A stretch of DNA of 46,906 nt, taken from Phycisphaeraceae bacterium. Its GTDB lineage: Bacteria > Planctomycetota > Phycisphaerae > Phycisphaerales > Phycisphaeraceae. A program made the translations under genes and the position numbers. The notes below the pieces were generated by a model. The model searched no databases and was not told the origin of the DNA. It saw only the letters and a list, made by a program, of their open reading frames with translations. Of this stretch, positions 8,148 to 16,657 are shown in pieces. The DNA is taken from the NCBI GenBank assembly GCA_020851735.1, contig JADZCD010000061.1, positions 1-46,906 on the forward strand, in the 5' to 3' direction. Within the stretch, counting starts at the first letter, position 1. Every line of letters begins with the position of its first letter.

Positions 8148-8618
8148 ATGGATCTGCACGAGTTGTTCTCTGGAGTGCGCCGAAGCAGCGAAAAAACCCA
8201 GGAAATCCCTTTGCGGGTGCAAACCGCCATCGCCGTATCGCAAATGATTTTGGGCGGGGCGCCGAGCTTTGCCCCTCCCCACGAGGCCCTGGGAACTCAC
8301 GATAAGGGCAAAAGCCTGGAGCAGGTCAAAGCTGCCCATCTTGACACTTTGCTGCGGGTGGTCGAATTATATATTTGGGGGGAAGACGCTTTTGCGGGCG
8401 ACCGGGGGAAGGAGTCCGCCGCCCAGATTAACTTTGTGGATCGCGACAAAGCCTCCCTGTTCCTGTCCCATGCCCGGCAGGAAGGGCTGGAATGCAGCGT
8501 GGAAGAAGGCGCGGTTGGCCCCGTGGTCAAGGTCACGGTGGAGATCAGGAACCATGGGGACACCTATCGCCTGATGCAGGTGGCGGCGCGGCAAGGCCTC
8601 CTTACCAACCCAGTCTAG
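8148..8618 (+). CDS. Hypothetical protein between portal and scaffold (156 aa)
   Basis: Start ATG follows AACCAGGAGGTCTT. The N-terminal half is helical (SSEKTQEIPLRVQTAIAVSQ). The C-terminal half contains strand-turn-strand segments ending in VTVEIRNHGDTYRLMQVAAR. No motif that I recognise; no signal peptide or membrane segment. It sits in the portal-to-capsid interval, where head accessory proteins are common, and is separated by nine bases from the following zinc-ribbon gene. Confidence 0.72.
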   Translation: MDLHELFSGVRRSSEKTQEIPLRVQTAIAVSQMILGGAPSFAPPHEALGTHDKGKSLEQVKAAHLDTLLRVVELYIWGEDAFAGDRGKESAAQINFVDRDKASLFLSHARQEGLECSVEEGAVGPVVKVTVEIRNHGDTYRLMQVAARQGLLTNPV

Positions 8619-8627
8619 GAGACAGCG

Positions 8628-8993
8628 ATGCCTGTGTACTGCTTTAAATGCCCACAATGCGGGCATCGGATCGACGAATTCCGCCGCATGAAAGATTTTG
8701 ACGCGCCCGGGCCGCTCTGCCAGCGCTGCCAGCTCAAGCCGCCTACGGGAGCTTCCGCCAGCGTCCCCATGCTACGCGACGTGGTGGCGGAGCACGCGGC
8801 CGTCCGTGGCGATTACGCCACGCCAATCCTCTCGGACGCCATGGGCTGCGCCCCCGATCAGGTGGCCGAACATCGGCGCGTTTACCCGGATATTCCCATC
8901 ACGGACGACGGCAGGGTGATCCTCACCAGCCACAACCAACGCAAGAAGGTGATGCGGCAGCTTGGCATGAGGGATCGCGCCGCGTATTATTAG
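8628..8993 (+). CDS. FmdB-type zinc-ribbon small protein (121 aa)
   Basis: The N-terminus MPVYCFKCPQCGHRIDEFRR with a second pair CQRCQLKP at about residues 32-35 is the classic FmdB/CxxC zinc-ribbon pattern (CPQCG...CQRC). In tailed phages such genes are often found near the portal gene, role unknown. The C-terminal part ends in a basic helix (NQRKKVMRQLGMRDRAAYY). Start ATG follows TAGGAGACAGCG. It closes the packaging sub-block and is followed by an intrinsic terminator at 9089-9122. Confidence 0.75.
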   Translation: MPVYCFKCPQCGHRIDEFRRMKDFDAPGPLCQRCQLKPPTGASASVPMLRDVVAEHAAVRGDYATPILSDAMGCAPDQVAEHRRVYPDIPITDDGRVILTSHNQRKKVMRQLGMRDRAAYY

Positions 8994-9088
8994 GCCGTCA
9001 GACTCCTGGTGCGGCCCTGGCCGATGCGCCATCATCGACCAGGGCATTGGAATGTTCCTGTGGGCCTCCAGAACCCATGGGCGGCACG

Positions 9089-9122
9089 CCGCCCGGCCTT
9101 AAAACAGCCGGGCGGTTTTTTT
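9089..9122 (+). terminator. Intrinsic terminator after the packaging genes
   Basis: Perfect 9-bp stem CCGCCCGGC (9089-9097) with GCCGGGCGG (9107-9115), a nine-base loop and seven T residues. It separates terminase/portal transcription from the scaffold/capsid promoter that begins six bases later. Confidence 0.88.
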
Positions 9123-9127
9123 GTAGC

Positions 9128-9155
9128 TTGACAAGATGGGCAAGATGGGTAATTT
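9128..9155 (+). promoter_or_regulatory. Candidate promoter with embedded tandem operator for scaffold/capsid genes
   Basis: TTGACA (9128-9133) and TAATTT (9150-9155) are 16 bases apart, directly after a terminator and 21 bases before the scaffold ATG. The spacer is an exact tandem of CAAGATGGG (9132-9140 and 9141-9149). The 14-mer ATGGGCAAGATGGG at 9136-9149 occurs again, exactly, on the minus strand of the control region at 42276-42289 and with one change at 42359-42372. A regulator bound here would block or alter promoter use. Confidence 0.6.
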
Positions 9156-9175
9156 TCAAGCAGGAGACAAACACT

Positions 9176-10315
9176 ATGAGCAGACCCGGAAATTCATCTT
9201 CGGAAGGATCGCCTACCCCCCCCGCGGCGGCTGACGCTAGCACCGAAAATCTTGTGACGCCGGCCATTCAAGCCAAGTTCGACGAGGTGTTTGGCGGCAG
9301 CAAGACCACGAGTGATGGAGCGAATCGCGCTCCTACCTCTCGCGGACGACAGGCTAGGGCGAAAGCCGAATCCCGTGAATCTTTGGAGTCCTCCGGCGAG
9401 GCGGACCCCGAAGAGCTTGACGAGGATCCCGTGGAGGACGATGGCGAATCCGTTTCCGAAGAAGAGGCCGGGGATGACGATGCGGCCGCGGAAGACGGCA
9501 AGGACGCCCAGGGCAAGGATGAGCCGTCGGATGGCCCTACCCTTCCCGAAGTCTTACGCCATGCGGCCAAACGCAACGGCTGGACGGACGCAGAAATCGA
9601 CCAGTTTGCCAAGGTCGACTTGGAACTGGCGACACGGACGTTCGAGAAGTTGCACGGCTCCTACAGCGACATGTCCGCTCAATTCGCCCGTCTGGGCGCT
9701 TCTTCGTCGCTCGAAGGCGAAGATCGTCCCGCGCGCGGCAACGCCAAAAAAACCGAAAAATCCGACTCCCAGGATCCCTTGGCTGATATTTTCGGAGCCA
9801 AGCTCGACAGCTTCGCCGCCAACTACGGCGAAACTTTCGTGCAGGACGTGCTTGATCCCCTGGTCAAAGCCGTCAAGGGGCCCCTGGAAGAGGCGGTGTC
9901 TTACATTCAGGCCCAGCAGCTCGACGCGGTGCGACGGGAAATGGAAGCCTATTTCGGCTCCATCCCCAAGGAATACCACGATCTGTACGGGACCAAGACG
10001 CCCAACGCCCAGCAGGCGACGGCGCGGGAGGAATTGGCTGACCAGGCGGACATGATTCGGGCGGGAGCACGGCTGCGCGGCATCGAAATGTCCGTGGCCG
10101 AGGCGCTGGATCGTGCGGCTTCCATACACGCCAGCAAGCATCTTCAAACCCTTGAACGCAAACGAATCACGTCCCAGCTACGCGATCGCGCTGCCAAGAT
10201 CACCACCCGCCCCAGCCATCGGTCTTCCAAGCCCCACTCCGGAGAACGCTCCGAGGACGCGGCGCGGGAGGCTTACGCGGCACGGGCGGCGGAATTGGGC
10301 TTCTCGGTCGCCTAG
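9176..10315 (+). CDS. Putative scaffolding protein (379 aa)
   Basis: Scaffolds guide assembly of the capsid shell and leave before maturation. The gene directly precedes the major capsid gene. Residues 1-125 are low in complexity, Ser/Glu/Asp-rich and strongly acidic (SVSEEEAGDDDAAAEDGKD). The middle is helical, and the C-terminus from about 300 is basic and helical (LERKRITSQLRDRAAKI), as in scaffold proteins whose C-terminus binds the coat. The start ATG at 9176 follows CAGGAGACAAACACT; an upstream in-frame ATG at 9047 would run through the terminator and promoter and is rejected. Alternative: a procapsid maturation protein, but no protease motif is visible. Confidence 0.72.
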   Translation: MSRPGNSSSEGSPTPPAAADASTENLVTPAIQAKFDEVFGGSKTTSDGANRAPTSRGRQARAKAESRESLESSGEADPEELDEDPVEDDGESVSEEEAGDDDAAAEDGKDAQGKDEPSDGPTLPEVLRHAAKRNGWTDAEIDQFAKVDLELATRTFEKLHGSYSDMSAQFARLGASSSLEGEDRPARGNAKKTEKSDSQDPLADIFGAKLDSFAANYGETFVQDVLDPLVKAVKGPLEEAVSYIQAQQLDAVRREMEAYFGSIPKEYHDLYGTKTPNAQQATAREELADQADMIRAGARLRGIEMSVAEALDRAASIHASKHLQTLERKRITSQLRDRAAKITTRPSHRSSKPHSGERSEDAAREAYAARAAELGFSVA

Positions 10316-10339
10316 CGGGAGCCGTAAGGAGGCTCTCCC

Positions 10340-11416
10340 ATGCCCGAAGGCGTACCCAATAGTGCGTTACTCGACTTGACTCGCACCACGCTTCAAAATC
10401 TCCCCGACATGGATTTCGAGGTGGCCCTGAAATACCAGGACTACACGGTTTGCAACCGCTGGTTCCAGAAGGACAAGGTTCAGATCGGTTCCGGCACGAG
10501 CATCGAACGGAACATCGTGCTGGATACGAGCGGCAACGCCAAGTTCGTCCGCCCGTATCAGAAGACCCCGGTGAACGTCGCCAACGTCCAGAAGAAGATC
10601 ACCGCCCCCTGGGTGTATCTCCAGGTCGACTGGTCGATCAGCCGGCAGGAAATCCTGCAAAACCGCACCCCGGCCCGCTACGTCAACCTCGTCAAGAGCC
10701 GGCAAGTGGACGCCACCTTGGATCAGGCGAATCTGCTTGAACTCCGGTCGATGATGACGCCGAACTCCGAAACCGACGACCTGGTGCCCCGCGGCGTTCC
10801 CTACTGGCTCTCGATGCGCGAGGCCGGCAGCTCCAGCACGGGCGGCTTTGACGCCTACCGGGTGCGCTACGGCAACGCCTCGACCTCGACGACCAAGGGC
10901 GGCCTGGACGGCTCCCTGGCCGCCAACGCGATGTACCGCAATTGGGCGGCGACGTACACCAGCATCAATGCTGATTTCGTCAAGCGGATGCGGCGGGCGT
11001 TCCATGCCTGCAACTTCAAGAGCCCCATGCTGGTCAAGGATCTGAACCGCGGGCGGGCGGCTGACTTCCGGCTCTACATGAGCTTGGACGTGCTGACCGA
11101 GTACGAAGATCTGGTCACGGCGGCCAATGACAACATCGGCGCGGATCTGGACCCCTTCCATGGGGCGACCTCGTTCCGCAAGGTGCCCTGCATTTACATG
11201 CCTACCCTCGACGGCGTGACGTACAGCCCGGTGTACGGCATCAACCACGCCAAGTTCTTCCCGATGGTGATGGAAGGCGAATGGATGCGGGAAAACGAGC
11301 CGATGTTCGACGTGGAAATGCACAACGTCATGACCACCTACATCGACAGCCAGTTCCAGTTCTTCTGCACGAACCCCCGTGAAGCCGGCTTCGTCCTGCA
11401 CACGGTCACGTCCTAA
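10340..11416 (+). CDS. Major capsid protein (358 aa)
   Basis: Assigned from position after the scaffold gene, size, and composition: mixed alpha/beta with few cysteines, strong ribosome-binding site (AAGGAGG) and codon use like its neighbours. Near residues 45-105 it has strand segments with FVRPYQKTPVNVANVQKKI, consistent with an E-loop region, and the C-terminal third has a compact run of strands (VPCIYMPTLDGVTYSPVYG) as expected for a peripheral and axial domain. No separate protease gene is visible. HK97 fold is expected for all tailed phages but not proven here. Confidence 0.85.
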   Translation: MPEGVPNSALLDLTRTTLQNLPDMDFEVALKYQDYTVCNRWFQKDKVQIGSGTSIERNIVLDTSGNAKFVRPYQKTPVNVANVQKKITAPWVYLQVDWSISRQEILQNRTPARYVNLVKSRQVDATLDQANLLELRSMMTPNSETDDLVPRGVPYWLSMREAGSSSTGGFDAYRVRYGNASTSTTKGGLDGSLAANAMYRNWAATYTSINADFVKRMRRAFHACNFKSPMLVKDLNRGRAADFRLYMSLDVLTEYEDLVTAANDNIGADLDPFHGATSFRKVPCIYMPTLDGVTYSPVYGINHAKFFPMVMEGEWMRENEPMFDVEMHNVMTTYIDSQFQFFCTNPREAGFVLHTVTS

Positions 11417-11476
11417 GAGCCTGGCGGTCGATGCGTGTTTCAGTTTTGCTTCGCGACCACTTTTTGGAGCACACTA

Positions 11477-11935
11477 ATGGCTGTTTCCTACCTCAACCAA
11501 GTCCCGATCGCGACTCGCCGGATGTACTACACCGGCACCACGGCCCTTAAACGAGGCGCCGTGCTTCAGTATGCGTCCCAAGTCCTGTTCGCCACCTTCA
11601 CCGGAGGCCCCGGGGTCGACGTGACCCTGGCCAGCGACACCAGCAACGCCCGCTTCGCCGGCATCGTCAGCGATTCGTCCGTCGGTTCGACCGGCGGATG
11701 GATCGACGTGATCTCGCCCAAGCCTGGCGACGTGATCTGGTGCCGTGTGGCTTCCGGCCTGGACGCCGGCGACGGCGTGCTGATGCAGGCCAGTGGCACG
11801 GATCAGGGCTTTGCCGATTCCGGCGCCTACGCCGCCGGCGACATCGGCTACTGCCTCATGGACGAGGACGCCGCCGACAATCCCTACGGGACCGACAACC
11901 TCGCTCCCATCTGCTTCACGTCGGCCGTGGTCTAA
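11477..11935 (+). CDS. Putative capsid decoration or head-stabilising protein (152 aa)
   Basis: I start at ATG 11477, which follows TTGGAGCACACTA; a more upstream in-frame ATG at 11435 adds a hydrophobic, Cys-containing leader with no good ribosome-binding site. The protein is small, beta-rich and neutral, rich in Gly/Asp/Ser (ISPKPGDVIWCRVASGLDAG), and follows the major capsid gene, where many phages encode decoration proteins that clamp the mature shell. It is followed by a terminator-like hairpin at 11953-11985. Confidence 0.62.
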   Translation: MAVSYLNQVPIATRRMYYTGTTALKRGAVLQYASQVLFATFTGGPGVDVTLASDTSNARFAGIVSDSSVGSTGGWIDVISPKPGDVIWCRVASGLDAGDGVLMQASGTDQGFADSGAYAAGDIGYCLMDEDAADNPYGTDNLAPICFTSAVV

Positions 11936-11952
11936 ACCAAGGCTGTCTCCGG

Positions 11953-11985
11953 CCAAGGGGGGCGAAAGTCCCCTTTGGTCTTTTT
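11953..11985 (+). terminator. Probable intrinsic terminator after capsid genes
   Basis: Stem CCAAGGGG (11953-11960) with CCCCTTTGG (11970-11978, one bulged T), loop of nine, then TCTTTTT. It lies between the decoration-like gene and the connector genes. It may be partial, setting a high level of capsid transcript relative to the downstream tail genes. Confidence 0.65.
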
Positions 11986-12001
11986 GCGTGCGAGGTGCGC
12001 C

Positions 12002-12169
12002 ATGCCGATGACCAAAAAAGGCCAGAAGATCAAGGCTGCGATGAAGCAGGAGTACGGTGCCAAGAAGGGCGAGCAGGTCTTCTACGCCTCGGCCAACAAA
12101 GGCACGATCAAAGGCGTTCACGCCAAGAAAAAGGGCATCATGGGCCGAGCCATTCGGGCGGGTAAATAA
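12002..12169 (+). CDS. Small basic phage protein (55 aa)
   Basis: ATG at 12002 follows GCGAGGTGCGCC. The product is very basic, with the pattern GQKIKAAMKQEYGAKKGEQV then FYASANKGTIKGV, which I recall as a recurrent short protein in tailed-phage structural regions. Its length and charge suggest nucleic-acid binding or a role inside the capsid. Two bases separate it from the following connector gene. Function unknown. Confidence 0.75.
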   Translation: MPMTKKGQKIKAAMKQEYGAKKGEQVFYASANKGTIKGVHAKKKGIMGRAIRAGK

Positions 12170-12171
12170 CC

Positions 12172-13011
12172 ATGCCAGAACCCACGCTAGCACTGACGTT
12201 CGGGGACATGATTCTCCGCGTCGCCGAATTCCTGGGGGTGGCCTCCTACGGCGCCGCCGGCGACGGGGCGGCGGCGATGCCCTCGGATGCCCACGATTTG
12301 GATCTGTGCAAGCGTCTGGTGAACGACGGCTGGCGGCGGTTCGTGAATTCCAACCCCCGCTGGCACTGGCTTAGCCCGGTCGTCACCATCACGTTCGACC
12401 CCACCGGCCTGTCGTCGGATACGGTGAACGACGGAGCGGCGGACATCCCGCGGGCGGCCCGATATTACATGCCCATGGGTTTTTACGGGCAGATGATCGG
12501 CGATCTGACTTACGGGCAGGCCGGGCCGCGATGCAGAATCGCTCCCGTGCCCGAAATCACCATCCGCGAGGGGTACTCGGCGGCCGGAAGCACCACGGGC
12601 GACCCGTTCCTGGTCGCGTTCCGGCCGCTAGGCGACTCCCTGGGGCAGCCCGGCGTGCAGCGGGCCAAATGGGAGGCGATCTTTTACCCGGCCCCCAGTG
12701 CGGTCTACACGGTCAGCGGCAGGGCCAGAATTTACCCGGCGGCCATGCGTGACCCCGCCGATCGCCATGCGGCCGGTGCTTTTTACGATGAAGCCGTGCT
12801 GGCGGCGGCGATGGCGGTGGCCGAGATGCAACGAATTAACCAGTCCGGGCCCAAGGAACAGGCGTACATCGACGCTTTGACCAGGGCCATGGCGGTCGAT
12901 CAACAGACCAGACCCCGCAATTTGGGATATTGCGGCGATTCTTCCGACGGTCCCTCTCGCCCGCGGCGGATTTACACCGGCGTGGACACTTACGAGGGCG
13001 TTCCGCTCTAA
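12172..13011 (+). CDS. Putative head-tail connector (adaptor) protein (279 aa)
   Basis: Located after the capsid genes and before the tail genes. Residues 40-65 (DLDLCKRLVNDGWRRFVNSN followed by PRWHWLSP) resemble the helix and aromatic cluster seen in podovirus-type adaptor proteins, which dock on the portal ring and connect it to the tail nozzle. The rest has beta segments with proline turns and a C-terminal helical bundle (EAVLAAAMAVAEMQRINQSG). Adaptor role is inferred from order and this motif; no enzyme signature is present. Confidence 0.6.
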   Translation: MPEPTLALTFGDMILRVAEFLGVASYGAAGDGAAAMPSDAHDLDLCKRLVNDGWRRFVNSNPRWHWLSPVVTITFDPTGLSSDTVNDGAADIPRAARYYMPMGFYGQMIGDLTYGQAGPRCRIAPVPEITIREGYSAAGSTTGDPFLVAFRPLGDSLGQPGVQRAKWEAIFYPAPSAVYTVSGRARIYPAAMRDPADRHAAGAFYDEAVLAAAMAVAEMQRINQSGPKEQAYIDALTRAMAVDQQTRPRNLGYCGDSSDGPSRPRRIYTGVDTYEGVPL

Positions 13012-13076
13012 GCCGATAGGTCACGCGCCTGGGTCGGGCCTCTCGGCGTTCACACACACCCAGAAAGGATTTCCCC

Positions 13077-14045
13077 ATGCCTTCCCCCCTGATCGTGCAG
13101 CGAATGATCGACGCTTCCATCAAGCGGAACGCCGGCAACGATTTCTACGTGGATTACGTCAACGGCGACGATAGCGCCCCGGGCGATTGGGCCAACCCGA
13201 TCAAGACCCTGGCGCACGCCCTGGCGTTGTGCGTCGACGGCCACAATGACAACGTGTACATCGTCGGCGACGGCGCCGCGACGGGCACGGCCCGGTTGAC
13301 CGCGGCCCTGGATTGGAACAAGGACGCCTGCAACTTGTTCGGCATCACCGCCCCGTCGATGATCTCACATCGGGCCCGCATTTCCCACCTGGCGGCCGCC
13401 ACGGCGAACATCAACCCGCTGTTCACGGTCTCCGCCAGCGGTTGCCGCTTTGAAAACTTCTCGTTCTTCCAGGGCACGGGCGAAGCCGCTACCGCCGAGC
13501 AGCTTTGTAATGTCACTGGCTCGCGCAACTACTTCCACAACGTCCACTTCGGAGGCATGGGCGCCGCGGTGTCCGGCGACAGTGCCGACAGCTACAGTGT
13601 GCTGCTGGACGGCGGCTCGGAAAACTGGTTCGATCACTGCACCTTAGGCTTAGACACCCAGCCTCGGACGGGCGCCAACGCGACGCTGAAGTTCCGTAAT
13701 TCGGCGGCACGCAACATCTTCGAGAGCTGCATCTTCCCCATGAATGCCGACGCGACCGCGCCGTACTTTGTGGATGCCAACGCCGCCTTCGCGATTCTGT
13801 CCTGGGCGTTGTTCGACCGCTGCAAGTTCCTCGCGGCCCAGAACATGGCCGGCGTCGCGCTGCCCGCCGTGGCCTTCGTGGGACACGTAAGCCAGAACGG
13901 CACGCTGCTGCTGGATCGCTGCATGGGCAACAACTTCACCGATTGGGCGACCGACGGCACCCTCATCAAGCTGGCGAACATGGAAGTCCTGACTTCCACC
14001 ACGACCGATACCGCCGGCATGGCCCAGAACAGCAACGCGACCTAA
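13077..14045 (+). CDS. Right-handed beta-helix virion protein (322 aa)
   Basis: Start ATG follows AGAAAGGATTTCCCC. The N-terminus FYVDYVNGDDSAPGDWANPI followed by KTLAHALAL is the typical opening of pectin-lyase-like beta-helix proteins (NGxD...G...P..T...A). The rest consists of short strands alternating with Asn/Gly/Asp turns (NYFHNVHFGGMG, NWFDHCTLG, NIFESCIF, LLLDRCMGN), consistent with coils of about 22-25 residues. In phages such proteins are tailspikes or baseplate-side structural proteins that bind or cut surface polysaccharide. I see no obvious catalytic acid pair, so a binding or structural role is equally possible. Confidence 0.72.
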   Translation: MPSPLIVQRMIDASIKRNAGNDFYVDYVNGDDSAPGDWANPIKTLAHALALCVDGHNDNVYIVGDGAATGTARLTAALDWNKDACNLFGITAPSMISHRARISHLAAATANINPLFTVSASGCRFENFSFFQGTGEAATAEQLCNVTGSRNYFHNVHFGGMGAAVSGDSADSYSVLLDGGSENWFDHCTLGLDTQPRTGANATLKFRNSAARNIFESCIFPMNADATAPYFVDANAAFAILSWALFDRCKFLAAQNMAGVALPAVAFVGHVSQNGTLLLDRCMGNNFTDWATDGTLIKLANMEVLTSTTTDTAGMAQNSNAT

Positions 14046-14074
14046 GCGACTCGTCCGATCGCAGAGAGCCAGAC

Positions 14075-16657
14075 ATGCCCGAGAACCTAATAAAAGTTCC
14101 CTGGCCGCGGCTCGGACTGGACGAGAGCGGGGCCTATCGGGATCAACCCGACCTCACCACGCCCGACGCCTTAAACGTCGGGCCTTTTGACGTGGGCAAT
14201 AACCGTGACCGGGGTGGCCAACGCCCCGGCACGGTTAAGGGCTTTGCCATCTCGGTGAACGGGACGAATCAGATTCAGAGAATGCTCCAAGCCAACAAAA
14301 CAAGTTTGCCCGTGGCCTTCGGAGACAAGTTGGCGGCACCAGCTCAAGCACCGGAAATTTATCCGATATTGTTGGCGGCCACGCACGACGGATACCTGGC
14401 CGTCGGCTCTTCCAACTACGCCGCGCCAACATACGGGCTGGTGGCTTACGATGTGGCAGGAGAAAGTTTTGGGGCCAGATCTCTGCCGTCCGTACCGCCG
14501 CCCGGGGTGATTCACGCTTTAATATTGAGCCCGGACGGGCACTGGATTGCCGCACTCCACGGCACTTCGCCCTACATTAGCGCCTGGGCGTGGGCAGGGG
14601 GGTTCGGAGCAAAAGTATCCGACCCCACCACGCCGCTCGCCGCCACGGGGCCTTCCGGGTCTAAAGTGTTGGCTTGGAGCCCCGACGGCAACTACCTGGT
14701 GGCGCTAAGGAGCACTAGTGCCACGGTGTACGTATACGCCTGGACCGGGGCCAGCTTTGGCGCACAGTCCACTTTTAGCGTTGGATTTCAGCCTAACGGC
14801 GTGAGCTTTTCTCCGAGCGGCAACCACATCGCGTTCACTTCCGCATCCAGTCCTTACGTCAAAATTTATCCTTGGTCGTCCGGGGGGGTTGGCACGGCAC
14901 TATCCAATCCGTCCACTCTTCCAGTGGGTGCGTCCAGGTCCCCCGCGTGGAGTCCCGACGGACGATATTTGGCTATTTGTGGGACAACCACACCCTTCGT
15001 AGAGGTGTACGGCTTTGTCTCTGGGGCGTGGGGCGGGAAATTCGTCAATGTTCCGTCGGCCTTGACGGGGGGGACCGCGAGCCACGTTGGCTGGAATGTC
15101 GCGGGCACGGCGCTGATCGTGTCTTATTCGGCTACTCCGTACATTGGGGTATGGCTATGGTCTGACGGCTTTGTGTCCCGCGTGTTTGACCCCGGGGTGC
15201 TACCCGCCGGGACCGTCTACTCTACGGCAATTTCACCTGTGGACGAGGTGCTGTTCTACGCATCGCCCATACTATCCTCGCCATTTTACGAAGTGGGCGG
15301 GTACGAATTTAATCCGACATATTCGACCAAAACGACTCATTTGGTGATTGCTTCAGGCGGCAGCATTTATCGGACCGATTCACCTCCGACCTCCATCGCG
15401 CTGTCCACCAGCGGCTCCGACGCCCTTGTGGCGTCTCTACAAATCGGCGCTGTGGAGGGGCCGCCTTCCCCACTCGATTCTGCTCCGGCTAACGCGCAGC
15501 GGCACGTCTACTTTGCTGACGGCGTGACGTACAAAAAGCTGAACATTCACACTAATACGGTCGCCGCGTGGACGCATGGCGCGGGCCTAGCCATGCCCGT
15601 CGGCGGGCGAATGTTGGCCCTCTACCGCAATCGCGTGATGATCTCGGGCTGCGTTGGCACGCCGCACGTGATCTATGCCCCCAAATCCGGCGACCCCCGT
15701 GACTTCGATTACGCGCCCGCAATTATCAACGCGGAGCAGGCTTTCACGGCGGCCTTGGATGAACGCTGCACAGCCATGTGCCCCTGGGGCGACGACTACT
15801 GCGTAATCGGAGCGGACCACTCGATTTGGCTGATGGACGGCGACATCTCGGACAACGGCACCATTGGCAGTTTGTCCCGCGCTGTGGGCATGGTCGGGCC
15901 CGAGGCGTGGTGCTGGCATCCCTCGGGCGTGCTCATGTTCATGGGGACGGACGGTTTGTACACCTTGGCCAAGGGCGGCGAGCCGCAGCCCGTCAGCCAG
16001 CAACGCCTGCCCGCCCGCTTGTCCGACATCAACTACTCGACGCATCGCGTCTTAATCGCCTGGGATGCGACCTATGGCGGGGCATGGATTTTCGTGACGG
16101 CGTTGGCGTCCGGCGCGTCCACGCACTATTTTTGGGCCGAAGACGGCGGGGCTTTTTGGCCCGTGCAATTTCCTGACGTGATGGGCCCCACCGCGGTCTG
16201 CCTGTTCGACGGCGACGATCCGGACGACAGGGCACTGTTCCTGGGCGGACGCGATTCGTACATCTACAAGCTGGATCCGGTGGCGAAGAACGACGACGGT
16301 GCCGCGATCACTTCCCGGCTGACGTTCTCCCCGCTCCAGACCAACGACGACACCATGGTTACATTCTCCCGGGCGGTGGCCCTGCTTCAAAAAGTCTCGG
16401 ACAACGTGAAGTTGCGGTGCTTCCGCGGCAAAACCCCGGAGGATGCCGTGCTGGCTGCCCAGGCCGGCACCAGCCCTCTATGGGTGGCTTCCCTCGGTGG
16501 AGGCAGGCGTCACGTGGTCATGCGCCCGGCGCAGGCCGCGGCCCTCTGCCTGCAACTACAGAAAACGGCGGCCGACGCGAGCTGGGCTTTGGAGAGTTTA
16601 TCGGTGGACGCGGAAGGGGCCGGGCAGGCGGTGCAGAGCGAAGAAAGGACGACCTAA
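14075..16657 (+). CDS. Tail nozzle-like protein containing a seven-blade WD40-like propeller (860 aa)
   Basis: ATG at 14075 follows GCAGAGAGCCAGAC. The first 60 residues (LIKVPWPRLGLDESGAYRDQ and on) and residues 455-860 look like a tail nozzle protein, including NRVMISGCVGTPHVIYAPKS near 510. Between them, residues 85-430, are seven blades of about 45 residues with a WSPDG(N/H/R)YL core and an aromatic Y-x-x-x-W strand, for example LSPDGHWIA, WSPDGNYLV, FSPSGNHIA, WSPDGRYLA. The propeller part appears richer in A/T and rarer codons than its flanks, suggesting later acquisition. A role in host-surface recognition or tail gating is inferred. Confidence 0.72.
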   Translation: MPENLIKVPWPRLGLDESGAYRDQPDLTTPDALNVGPFDVGNNRDRGGQRPGTVKGFAISVNGTNQIQRMLQANKTSLPVAFGDKLAAPAQAPEIYPILLAATHDGYLAVGSSNYAAPTYGLVAYDVAGESFGARSLPSVPPPGVIHALILSPDGHWIAALHGTSPYISAWAWAGGFGAKVSDPTTPLAATGPSGSKVLAWSPDGNYLVALRSTSATVYVYAWTGASFGAQSTFSVGFQPNGVSFSPSGNHIAFTSASSPYVKIYPWSSGGVGTALSNPSTLPVGASRSPAWSPDGRYLAICGTTTPFVEVYGFVSGAWGGKFVNVPSALTGGTASHVGWNVAGTALIVSYSATPYIGVWLWSDGFVSRVFDPGVLPAGTVYSTAISPVDEVLFYASPILSSPFYEVGGYEFNPTYSTKTTHLVIASGGSIYRTDSPPTSIALSTSGSDALVASLQIGAVEGPPSPLDSAPANAQRHVYFADGVTYKKLNIHTNTVAAWTHGAGLAMPVGGRMLALYRNRVMISGCVGTPHVIYAPKSGDPRDFDYAPAIINAEQAFTAALDERCTAMCPWGDDYCVIGADHSIWLMDGDISDNGTIGSLSRAVGMVGPEAWCWHPSGVLMFMGTDGLYTLAKGGEPQPVSQQRLPARLSDINYSTHRVLIAWDATYGGAWIFVTALASGASTHYFWAEDGGAFWPVQFPDVMGPTAVCLFDGDDPDDRALFLGGRDSYIYKLDPVAKNDDGAAITSRLTFSPLQTNDDTMVTFSRAVALLQKVSDNVKLRCFRGKTPEDAVLAAQAGTSPLWVASLGGGRRHVVMRPAQAAALCLQLQKTAADASWALESLSVDAEGAGQAVQSEERTT

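Noticed and set aside
10367..11401. Long minus-strand open frame opposite the major capsid gene
   Set aside because: Antisense shadow with His/Val/Arg-rich sequence and no initiation signals.
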